Shown one piece after another: positions 14,120-20,616 of a DNA stretch of 20,616 nucleotides. Source of the stretch: a virus; IMG/VR virus record IMGVR_UViG_3300037071_005426, positions 1 through 20,616 of that record, one strand, 5' to 3'. The notes below the pieces were generated by a model. That model was not told the DNA's origin. It was given only the letters and a program-made list of their open reading frames with translations, and did not search any database. The first letter of the stretch is position 1. The number at the start of each line of letters is the position of its first letter. The position numbers and the translations under genes are program-made.

Positions 14120-14128
14120 AGGAGAGAC

Positions 14129-14878
14129 ATGAACCGTGGAACGATGAAGACGGAGCTGCAACGCATAGTCGGCGAGACGTCGGCTTACGACTTCTGGCCC
14201 GAGGCCGAGCACAACTCCAAGCTGAACGAGGCGCTCCGCTACTTCTCGTTCGAGGAGAAGTGGCCCTGGCTCCTGACCGAGGTCGACAGCGGCTCGCTCG
14301 CGGCCAACGACACGCTCTTCCAGTTCCCCGAGGGCATCAGCTTCCCGAGGAACATCAACGTGCTCCTGACCCCCGACGGGGAGACCCGGTCGTACCGGCC
14401 CAAGCGTGTGGACACCGCGTCCGGCTTCGACCTGCGGGAGAACTTCGACGGGCAGACAGCCGCGTACCCGATGTACTACTACCTGGTGAGCCAGGCGGAC
14501 GTCGGCGGCGAGGGCTCGTTCACCGTGACCGCTCGCTTCCTCCCGACCCCCTCCCGCGACTTCACCGTCGCGTACCTGTACTACCGCGTCCCGGCCGAGA
14601 TGAGCGGTGACGCGACCGTGCCTGACATGCCCGTCGAGTACCACATGGGGATTGTCCACAAGGCCGCGGAGCTGCTCTGGCTCAAGGAGCTGGACGGCGC
14701 CTCCAAGGCAGGGGAGCAGGAGAGCCTGTACCAGGACGTTCTGGCCCAGGCCCGCACCGACTACATGAACGACGCGCCTGACACGCCGCTCGTCGCGGGC
14801 TCAGAGGAGCCCCAGCCGACCTGGCCGACGAACACCGACACGTTCACGCGCATGAGAATCCCCGACGTCCTGGGGTAA
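14129..14878 (+). CDS. Head-tail adaptor-like protein (249 aa)
   Basis: Likely a head-to-tail connector (adaptor) protein binding under the portal. The N-terminus (MKTELQRIVGETSAYDFWPEAEHNSKLNEALRYFSFEEKWPWL) has the typical layout 'multi-helix, then LNEALR'. Many adaptor proteins of podo- and siphoviruses start with a helix and 'lNeAlr.i...' like this. A beta-rich middle and the helix-rich VEYHMGIVHKAAELLWLKEL follow. GGAGAG precedes the ATG. It is set apart from the capsid gene by about 6 kb of surface genes, an unusual arrangement. The assignment is by motif layout and position. Confidence 0.65.
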   Translation: MNRGTMKTELQRIVGETSAYDFWPEAEHNSKLNEALRYFSFEEKWPWLLTEVDSGSLAANDTLFQFPEGISFPRNINVLLTPDGETRSYRPKRVDTASGFDLRENFDGQTAAYPMYYYLVSQADVGGEGSFTVTARFLPTPSRDFTVAYLYYRVPAEMSGDATVPDMPVEYHMGIVHKAAELLWLKELDGASKAGEQESLYQDVLAQARTDYMNDAPDTPLVAGSEEPQPTWPTNTDTFTRMRIPDVLG

Positions 14879-14888
14879 GGAGACTGAC

Positions 14889-15356
14889 ATGGCAGGTTCA
14901 GACGGCACTGCGGTCAACCCGGCGACGGGTGACTATGACCAGGCCATCGTGGCTCTGGGTCGGCTGCTCGCGGACGAGACCGTAGACGCAGGAGACGTCA
15001 CCGACCTCGAAGCTGAGGTCGATGAGCTGCAACTCGACGACACGGTCGTGGTCCTCACGGCGGGAGCGGCCATCGCGTACGACGCCCTGCTCGGCCACGT
15101 CGCCACGCTAGCGATGTCGGAGACTGACGCCACGCAGACCATCACCATCAGCAACCTCGCCGCGGGCGAGAGCTGCACGGTGGTCGCCACGCAGGCTGCC
15201 GCGGGCTCGAAAGCCCTGGTCTTCGCCAGCACGTTCTTCGCGGGCGGCACCGAGCCCACGCAGACAGCGGCCGCGGCTGCGGTCGACGTGTACACGGTCA
15301 TCAACATCGGCGGCCAGCTCTACGGCTTCGTCGCCGGACAGGACATGAAGACCTAG
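14889..15356 (+). CDS. Tail-associated beta-domain protein (155 aa)
   Basis: AAGGAG at 14877-14882 precedes the ATG. The first 45 residues are helical and acidic (TDLEAEVDELQLDD, a possible short coiled coil). The rest is a beta domain with 'TQTITISNLAAGESCTVVATQAA' and 'GGTEPTQTAAAAAVDVYTVINIGGQLYGFVAGQDMK', a pattern that occurs in domains at the ends of phage fibres. It resembles a small tail or fibre-tip protein. There are no enzymatic motifs. Next to the LamG-like genes, it probably belongs to an adhesin set. Confidence 0.55.
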   Translation: MAGSDGTAVNPATGDYDQAIVALGRLLADETVDAGDVTDLEAEVDELQLDDTVVVLTAGAAIAYDALLGHVATLAMSETDATQTITISNLAAGESCTVVATQAAAGSKALVFASTFFAGGTEPTQTAAAAAVDVYTVINIGGQLYGFVAGQDMKT

Positions 15357-16115
15357 ATGCAGAAGGGCCCGATGCTCCGAGCAGCAGCGGGCGTGGGGGA
15401 GGCCGCCGAGCCTGACTTCGCACCCGACGACCTGGCAGGCCTCGAGGCTTGGTGGGACTTCTCGGATGCCACCGTGCTGTTCACCGACGACGGCATCACG
15501 AACGTCACCGCAGACGGGCAGGCCATCCAGCGGGTGAACGACAAGTCAGGCAACGCGCACACCGGCTCCGAGCTGTTCGCGAAGCCCATCTACAAGGTCA
15601 ACATCCTGAACAGCCTCTCCGTGGCGCGCGTCGACACCACGTTCCTCGTGCTCGTCGCTGGGTTCGGAGGACTCACGGCCGCCACGGCGTTCTTCGTGAA
15701 CACCGCGGAGGACCCCGCGTCGGTCAACGGCGGGGCGTTCCTCTCGGGCTTCGGGGACACCGGGAACTTCGACCACGTCCCGTTCAACGACGGGAACGTG
15801 TACTACGGGTTCGGCTCGTCGGTGCGCAAGTCGGTCGGGAACGTGGCCGCGGCGCTCTCGACGGCCCGCGTCTACGCCGTGGTCACCGCGTCCGCGGACT
15901 GGCGGATGTACGTCAACGGGACGAGCGTGCACTCGACGGGCACCAACACCGTGGACTGGGGAGCGAACCCCCGGCTCGGGAACGGCGCCGGTGCTGAGCT
16001 GAAAGGCGACATGGCCGAGGCCCTGATTTACGACTCGGTGCTCGACGCCACAGACATGAACCTGGTCGGAAACTACTTGGCCGCCAAGTGGGGCCTGGAT
16101 TGGACGGACATCTAG
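15357..16115 (+). CDS. LamG/concanavalin-like surface protein, copy 1 (252 aa)
   Basis: The ATG abuts the previous stop (TAGATG). The N-terminal 12 residues and a repeated WDFSD.T.LFTD.GIT block match the next gene. The C-terminal part (YAVVTASADWRMYVNGTSVHS, GDMAEALIYDSVLDATDMNLVGNYLAAKWGL) has the strand pattern and final helix of LamG/concanavalin-type jelly-roll domains, which bind sugars on cell surfaces. A carbohydrate-binding role in adsorption is therefore likely. No catalytic hydrolase residues are visible. The Shine-Dalgarno site is poor, so expression probably relies on coupling. Confidence 0.65.
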   Translation: MQKGPMLRAAAGVGEAAEPDFAPDDLAGLEAWWDFSDATVLFTDDGITNVTADGQAIQRVNDKSGNAHTGSELFAKPIYKVNILNSLSVARVDTTFLVLVAGFGGLTAATAFFVNTAEDPASVNGGAFLSGFGDTGNFDHVPFNDGNVYYGFGSSVRKSVGNVAAALSTARVYAVVTASADWRMYVNGTSVHSTGTNTVDWGANPRLGNGAGAELKGDMAEALIYDSVLDATDMNLVGNYLAAKWGLDWTDI

Positions 16116-16811
16116 ATGAAGAAGACAGCGATGCTTCGAGCGGCGGCAGGAGCCGCAGGCGGGTTCGACGTCGGGACTCCCCTGCACAACTGGGACTTCT
16201 CCGACAGCACGACGCTGTTCACGGACACTGGGCTGACGACGCCCATCAGCGCCGACGGCATCATCAAGGGCGCCGCTGACCTGGGCTCCGGCAACAAGAA
16301 GATGACCGAGGCCACCAACGGGCCAACCTGGAAGACGGCCGTGCAGAACGGTCTGGCCGTCGCCCGCTTCGACGGCACGAACGACAAGATGCTGGCCTCC
16401 ACAACCGCCCGTGCTCAGCCCGTGACCTGGGTAGTGGCGGCTAAGTTCAACGAGACCGCCGAAGGCCACTACATGATTGGTGAGGGTACCAGCGCCCACC
16501 TCATCGGAGCCGGAAACACTAAGTTCACGTATGGCGTCGTAGTCGCGTCCTCAATGAACAAGGATACCGACTGGCATGTCTTCACGTACGTTTCCTCGGG
16601 AGCTTCCTCGAAGTTCTATGTGGACGACGTAGACAAGTCCACTACCGTTGTTGACACCGACACGTTCGGTGACATCGGCATCGGGGACGGAGCCAACAGC
16701 GGGTTCCTGGGCGTCGACATCGGCCAGGTGCTCGTCTACGGCAGCGCGCTCAGTGACGGCAACCGACTCGCGTACACCGCCGCGCTCCGCGAGAAGTGGG
16801 ACACGCCGTAG
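16116..16811 (+). CDS. LamG-like surface protein, copy 2 (231 aa)
   Basis: A tandem paralogue of the upstream gene: MKKTAMLRAAAG against MQKGPMLRAAAG, then NWDFSDSTTLFTDTGLT, and PTWKTAVQNGLAVARFDGT against PIYKVNILNSLSVARVDTT. The rest has diverged, with a different tip. Codons from about 16440 on use more A/T endings (TAT, GTT, ACT), suggesting that the distal part came from a lower-GC source. No hydrolase motif is seen. By paralogy it is a carbohydrate-binding or adhesin protein. It begins at the previous stop codon (TAGATG). Confidence 0.6.
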   Translation: MKKTAMLRAAAGAAGGFDVGTPLHNWDFSDSTTLFTDTGLTTPISADGIIKGAADLGSGNKKMTEATNGPTWKTAVQNGLAVARFDGTNDKMLASTTARAQPVTWVVAAKFNETAEGHYMIGEGTSAHLIGAGNTKFTYGVVVASSMNKDTDWHVFTYVSSGASSKFYVDDVDKSTTVVDTDTFGDIGIGDGANSGFLGVDIGQVLVYGSALSDGNRLAYTAALREKWDTP

Positions 16812-16812
16812 C

Positions 16813-17706
16813 ATGACAGAAATCATCGACTTCCAACTGAGAATGGGAGACGGGACTGCCCACGAGCAGGACGCCTACTACGACTTGTCCTCACCGCAGA
16901 TTGAGGATGGCGACACGCTCATCTACCCCCATATGTTCCAGTCGGGGGGCGCGGGCAGCCAGTACCTGCACGTTGACGCGGGAGCGCCCGCGGGAGCGAG
17001 AACAACCGGGCCGTTCGGCAACGGCATCGCCGGGACGAACGATACCAACCTCTCCAGCGACGGTACCGGCTCCATCATCAGGACGCACACGTACGACAAC
17101 AGCGCGTCGCTTGAGTGTAGCGACCTCCCCTTTACGGCGGTTGGCTATAACCTGGGGGCCGCTGGGTCCGATGGAGAGACGGACGCCTTCGGCGGCATTC
17201 TGTTCCGGGGCGGCACGTACGTCAGCCTGGACGACGACGACCACGGGAACTTCCTGGGTGTTCCGCAGGCGTTCCCTACTGTCGACTCGTACTCAGGTAG
17301 CGTCCTAGCAGACGACCAAATCGCCATCTTCATCGCCTGGGCGCAGGACATCACATCGCTCGGGTCTCCAGCCAACGCCGCGTACACGCTCACCACCGAC
17401 AACCCGGACGCTGTCGAGCTGAGCGTGCTTCACAGCTACACGCCCTCGGCAGGCGCGGCCAAGGGGGCCACCCTGGTCTACTACGTTCCAGCGGGCAAAG
17501 ACCCTAGCTCGACCCTGACCTGGGAATCGAACATCGGTAGCGTGAACACGCTCGGTGGGTGGTGCATGGCCGTCGTAACGTTCAGCACGCCGTTTGACGC
17601 GCCCACGGAGGCACACTCCTCGCCGCTCGCGCTGCCGCAGACCCGGCTCAACCTCAAGCAGCTACCGAACCGGGTACGCAGCTCGGACCTGACCGAGGTC
17701 CTGTAG
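16813..17706 (+). CDS. Surface protein with shared C-terminal tag, member 1 (297 aa)
   Basis: The ATG lies one base past the previous stop, without a strong ribosome site. An in-frame ATG at 16648 inside the LamG-like gene would add 55 residues and is rejected. The protein is beta-rich (DLSSPQIEDGDTLIYPHMF, then SLDDDDHGNFLG and a Ser/Thr-rich middle). The last 26 residues carry HSSPLALPQTRLNLKQLPNR (17614-17673), which is nearly copied at the end of the next gene. Codon use is again somewhat less GC-rich than the window average. I infer a tail-surface or adhesin role. The family is not recognised. Confidence 0.6.
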   Translation: MTEIIDFQLRMGDGTAHEQDAYYDLSSPQIEDGDTLIYPHMFQSGGAGSQYLHVDAGAPAGARTTGPFGNGIAGTNDTNLSSDGTGSIIRTHTYDNSASLECSDLPFTAVGYNLGAAGSDGETDAFGGILFRGGTYVSLDDDDHGNFLGVPQAFPTVDSYSGSVLADDQIAIFIAWAQDITSLGSPANAAYTLTTDNPDAVELSVLHSYTPSAGAAKGATLVYYVPAGKDPSSTLTWESNIGSVNTLGGWCMAVVTFSTPFDAPTEAHSSPLALPQTRLNLKQLPNRVRSSDLTEVL

Positions 17707-18578
17707 TGGCCTTCCGGGACTCCACGTCCGGCATCTTCACCCTCCTGCTCGACGCGGGACAGGACATCGTCATCCCCCGGCCGGACGCCGAGGACGGCGA
17801 CGTCATCTACACCTGCATCGCGGTGGTGGGGAACTACGGGTCCATGCCCATCGCCTCCCCACCCAGCGGGTGGGTGACCGAGGGAGCCGCCGACCTCATC
17901 AGCAACAACGGTGCGGTCGTGACGGGCGCCATGAGGATGTACTCGCACCCGGTGGGGGCAGCCGAAGGTACGGACGACACCTGGACCCTGACCTCCGCGC
18001 TACCCACGGGGCCGGGCACCAGCGCCGTCTACTGCTCGGCGTCCTTCGAGCTGTCTGGTGCGTTCGTCGGAGGAAGCGACACGTTCGGCACGAGCACCGG
18101 GGCGCCGACGTACACCGACGACGAGTACGCGGCGGGCACGAACGGCGCCATGGCCGGGCTCGACGTCGGCGTGGTGTACGGCCTGCTCGGGTCGGACAAC
18201 GACCACGTGAACGCCGGGTCTGAGCAGGACTGGGACGACCCCACGCTGGGTGGCTCCGAGACGAAGACGCTCCGCGAGGAGCAGTACACCGGGAACGTGT
18301 TCTACAACGGGAACCGGAACGTGGCGCTCAAGCTCTGGCTCTACACCTCGGAGTTCACGGCCGACGGGTCCGGCACCCAGGAGCAGGTCAGCATCGGGTA
18401 CGACGCGGACCACGGCGGGTTCATCGCGCGCCGCCACTACTTCTGGCCGAACGCCCCGGCGCCGGTACCGGACGTGACGCACTCGGCGCCGCTCGAGCTG
18501 CCGCAGACCCGCCTCAACTTGAAGGTGTTCCCGAACCGGACGGGCACCGTAAACCTGGAGGGCATGGATGCCAAGTAA
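17706..18578 (+). CDS. Surface protein with shared C-terminal tag, member 2 (290 aa)
   Basis: The GTG overlaps the preceding stop by one base. The N-terminal half reads DAEDGDVIYTCIAVVGNYG and PPSGWVTEGAADL, a pattern typical of phage tail domains ('DGD.l.....PPSGWT'). The upstream protein has the matching DGDTLIYPHMF. The C-terminus HSAPLELPQTRLNLKVFPNR (18480-18539) repeats the tag of that gene. A common anchoring peptide on two different surface domains is a plausible reading. There is no catalytic motif and no membrane segment. It is probably a virion-surface protein. Confidence 0.6.
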   Translation: MAFRDSTSGIFTLLLDAGQDIVIPRPDAEDGDVIYTCIAVVGNYGSMPIASPPSGWVTEGAADLISNNGAVVTGAMRMYSHPVGAAEGTDDTWTLTSALPTGPGTSAVYCSASFELSGAFVGGSDTFGTSTGAPTYTDDEYAAGTNGAMAGLDVGVVYGLLGSDNDHVNAGSEQDWDDPTLGGSETKTLREEQYTGNVFYNGNRNVALKLWLYTSEFTADGSGTQEQVSIGYDADHGGFIARRHYFWPNAPAPVPDVTHSAPLELPQTRLNLKVFPNRTGTVNLEGMDAK

Positions 18579-18816
18579 CGACCGCCTGCCCGTCACCGCC
18601 CCCACCCGCTCCCTCGTCAAGGGAGTGCCCACGGGGCTGCGGAAGGCGCTCGAGCGCTGGGCTCGCGCCATCCAGGGGAACTTCGACCACATGGACCTGG
18701 TCATCACGCAGGTGAACGAGAAGCACAACAACCTCGACGACAACGTGCAGGCGCTGACCGAGCACCTGAACGACAAGGTCGCCGACCTCGAGTCGCGCCT
18801 CTCGGCGCTGGAGTAG
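18568..18816 (+). CDS. Coiled-coil protein (82 aa)
   Basis: The ATG overlaps the previous gene by 11 bases and has GGAGGG five bases upstream (18557-18562), which decides the start. The first 45 residues contain the basic helix KGVPTGLRKALERWARAI. The rest is a heptad-like coiled coil (VNEKHNNLDDNVQALTEHLNDKVADLESRLSALE). It probably trimerises or forms a helical bundle, acting as a tail-stem or fibre-anchor piece. Its place directly before the nozzle-like gene supports a tail role. The exact function is unknown. Confidence 0.7.
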   Translation: MPSNDRLPVTAPTRSLVKGVPTGLRKALERWARAIQGNFDHMDLVITQVNEKHNNLDDNVQALTEHLNDKVADLESRLSALE

Positions 18817-18818
18817 AC

Positions 18819-20616
18819 ATGACCCTGGTGACCGCTCCGAACATCATCGAGCAGAGCGACTTCTCGATGGGGCACAGCCCGCAGGGCGAGGACGCCAGCA
18901 CCGACGCCTCCGCGCTGCTGGACTGCCTCAACCTCATCCTGGACAAGAACACCGGCTCGCTCATCACCCGTGGCGGCTTCCAGCGTGACTGGCTCCTGAC
19001 CGGCATCTCCGACCTGAACGACCACTGGGTCACGAACGTCTACGCCTGGGGTTCCCCGCAGGGCTCCAAGCTCATGGTCATCGTCACCGACGGCTCCGCG
19101 AGCGCCGACAACGTGGGCCTCATCCTGGTGGACCTCGAGGCGAACAGCTACGGCCGTATCGACACCGCCGGGCGCACCTGGGCCAACCCCAAGGAGCACC
19201 ACTGGGGCGTGGGCATGGAGGGCATCTGGTACGGCGGCGTCATCGGCGAGCCCATGTACTCGTACAACGACTTCACGAACACGTGGGACGCTGACGCAGG
19301 CGTGCCCGCGGGTGTGCTCCCCCTCATCGACGATGTCAACGACGGGACGGGCATCGCGCCGGGCATCGGCTACGCGAGGGACCACGCGTTCAAGGGCGAC
19401 GAAATCGTGAGCTTCGACGGGGCGTACTACCGCCCGGCCCGGAGCATCCGGTTCGACGAGTTCGACAACGACGAGAACGTCTACCAGGTGGGCGACAAAG
19501 TGTCCCGCATATTCGTGTGGGCGTCGACCAACATCTACTGGAAGAGCTTCAAGTGCATCCAGAAGCACGACCCTGACACGGTCGACGCCGACCCAGGGAC
19601 CGGCGCGGACTGGCGCGACTACTGGACCAAGGTCCGGCTGCCGCTGCCGAACAACTCCGACGACGGCAACGAGACCTCCTCGTCCTGGTACTTCGTGCCG
19701 GACGCCGCGGAGACATCCATCGCCGCGTGGCACGCGAACCGCCTGTTCCTGCGATGGGACGACGAGGGCGACCGCTCGCGCCTCCAGTTCTCCGCGCCCG
19801 TCAAGCCCGAGAAGGGCGAGGACATCCCGGACGTCGTGTGGTCCCCTGACTTCGCGCCGGGCAACAGCATCCTCGGCGCCGGGGGCGGGTGGCTGCCGTT
19901 CAACGACGGGACCCACCACGGGTTCATCACCGCCCTGCGCTCCTACGGCGACCGCCTGCTCGTGTTCAAGAGGCAGGCCGTGTGGGCCCTGGTAGGCACG
20001 GACGACAGCACCTGGCAGACCAAGCGCATCATCGAGGGCATCGGGGCCGTGGGCCCGCAGAGCCACTGCGCCGTGGACGGCATGGTCTACTTCCTCTCGG
20101 ACGAGGGCCTGTACGTCACCGACGGGCAGGAGGCACGCGAGGTCCCCGGCAACGAGCGGTACCGCGACTACATCCGGACCCGGCTCGACGAGAGCCAGTT
20201 CGTGCAGTCGACGGGCGTTCGACGGGTGGACCAGTACCCGGTCGTCTGGCCGTTCGACGGGTTCATCTGGATTTCGATGCCGTCCGACGAGAACAGCACG
20301 GACAAGTACGTGACGCTCGCCTACCACGTGGAGACGGGCTCCTGGTACTACACCAACCTCCCGGTCAAGGACACGGCCTTCTACCGCGAGACGGGCAAGA
20401 CGCTCCTCTCGATGGTGCCGCCCCCCTCGTACGGAGAGCTGGACGGCGCGGGCACCGTGCCGAAGCTGTACCAGTACATCCGGACCCTGACGGCGGACGC
20501 TGACGGCCTCATCTCAGAGGGCTCGAGCGACATCGCCTGGCGTGCCCGCTTCGGCTGGTGGAGCTTCTCCACCCTCCGCGAGGAACGGCGCATCCGACGC
20601 GTGTGGGCGCTTCTCC
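18819..20616 (+). CDS. Tail nozzle / head-stabilisation-like protein (partial, at least 599 aa)
   Basis: The frame runs from ATG at 18819 to the window edge without a stop, so the C-terminus is missing. The opening PNIIEQSDFSMGHSPQGEDASTDASALLDCLNLILDKNTGSL resembles the start of phage tail nozzle/stabilisation proteins ('DFsgG...p......l.N...d..G.l..R'). The later FKRQAVWALVGTDDSTWQTKRIIEGIGAVGPQSHCAVDGMVYFLSDEGLYVTDG is the strongest family signature: bladed beta-propeller repeats of the type 'k..siWal.G.d..tW..r.i...Gc.aprs.v.v.g.v.FlSddGvY'. Such proteins cap the short tail of podoviruses. An ATG two bases after the previous stop supports translational coupling. Confidence 0.7.
   Translation, partial: MTLVTAPNIIEQSDFSMGHSPQGEDASTDASALLDCLNLILDKNTGSLITRGGFQRDWLLTGISDLNDHWVTNVYAWGSPQGSKLMVIVTDGSASADNVGLILVDLEANSYGRIDTAGRTWANPKEHHWGVGMEGIWYGGVIGEPMYSYNDFTNTWDADAGVPAGVLPLIDDVNDGTGIAPGIGYARDHAFKGDEIVSFDGAYYRPARSIRFDEFDNDENVYQVGDKVSRIFVWASTNIYWKSFKCIQKHDPDTVDADPGTGADWRDYWTKVRLPLPNNSDDGNETSSSWYFVPDAAETSIAAWHANRLFLRWDDEGDRSRLQFSAPVKPEKGEDIPDVVWSPDFAPGNSILGAGGGWLPFNDGTHHGFITALRSYGDRLLVFKRQAVWALVGTDDSTWQTKRIIEGIGAVGPQSHCAVDGMVYFLSDEGLYVTDGQEAREVPGNERYRDYIRTRLDESQFVQSTGVRRVDQYPVVWPFDGFIWISMPSDENSTDKYVTLAYHVETGSWYYTNLPVKDTAFYRETGKTLLSMVPPPSYGELDGAGTVPKLYQYIRTLTADADGLISEGSSDIAWRARFGWWSFSTLREERRIRRVWALL

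Noticed and set aside
18000-20327. 775-codon open frame on the - strand across the tail genes
   Set aside because: Same cause: antisense of GC-rich coding sequence. The sense frames carry the tag, coiled coil and nozzle signatures.

Overview
The window is one end of a tailed-phage (Caudoviricetes) genome: packaging, head and head-tail genes, almost certainly from a phage of a high-GC actinobacterium-like host. The basis is GC-rich sequence (about two thirds by eye) with strong G/C at third codon positions, GTG and TTG starts beside ATG, tight one-strand gene packing with TAGTG and TAGATG stop/start joints, and the canonical order small terminase-like, large terminase, portal, scaffold, major capsid. 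The final gene looks like a short-tail nozzle/stabilisation protein and an adaptor-like gene precedes it, so a podovirus-type virion is the best guess. The host cannot be named from the sequence, and no lysis, integration or replication genes fall in the window.

Layout. Positions 1-921 hold no convincing gene. This region is rich in repeats and inverted repeats, including a G-quadruplex-type run, CACGGGG repeats, a 54-nt nested hairpin and a 12-bp palindrome, and may be the genome end or packaging region. A promoter-like element at 922-952 precedes the packaging operon: a terminase-small-like gene, an unusual AAA+ ATPase, a small acidic protein, the large terminase and the portal (1116-6147). 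A hairpin ends the portal gene. It abuts a second copy of the promoter-like element (6161-6191), followed by a 185-nt structured leader with a tRNA T-arm-like hairpin, then scaffold and major capsid genes (6377-8270). A UUCG-capped hairpin follows the capsid gene.

From 8334 to 14051 lie small structural genes: an unknown protein, members of a duplicated decoration-like family (two clear, one or two diverged), an Ig/repeat-type surface protein, a zinc-ribbon protein, a 39-residue very basic peptide, and a 714-aa glycine-rich fibre. From 14129 to the right edge come an adaptor-like protein, four to five surface or adhesin proteins (two tandem LamG-like paralogues, then two proteins sharing a C-terminal tag), a coiled-coil protein, and the start of the nozzle-like protein, cut by the window edge.

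How it fits together. Terminase and portal package DNA into a shell built on the scaffold. The many duplicated beta-rich proteins probably decorate the head and tail, and the adaptor and nozzle form the tail stem. Points most worth a second look are the paired non-sigma70-like promoter elements with immediate downstream hairpins, the T-arm-like leader, the AAA+ ATPase inside the terminase operon, the shared C-terminal tag, and a micro-ORF whose start codon appears broken by one base.
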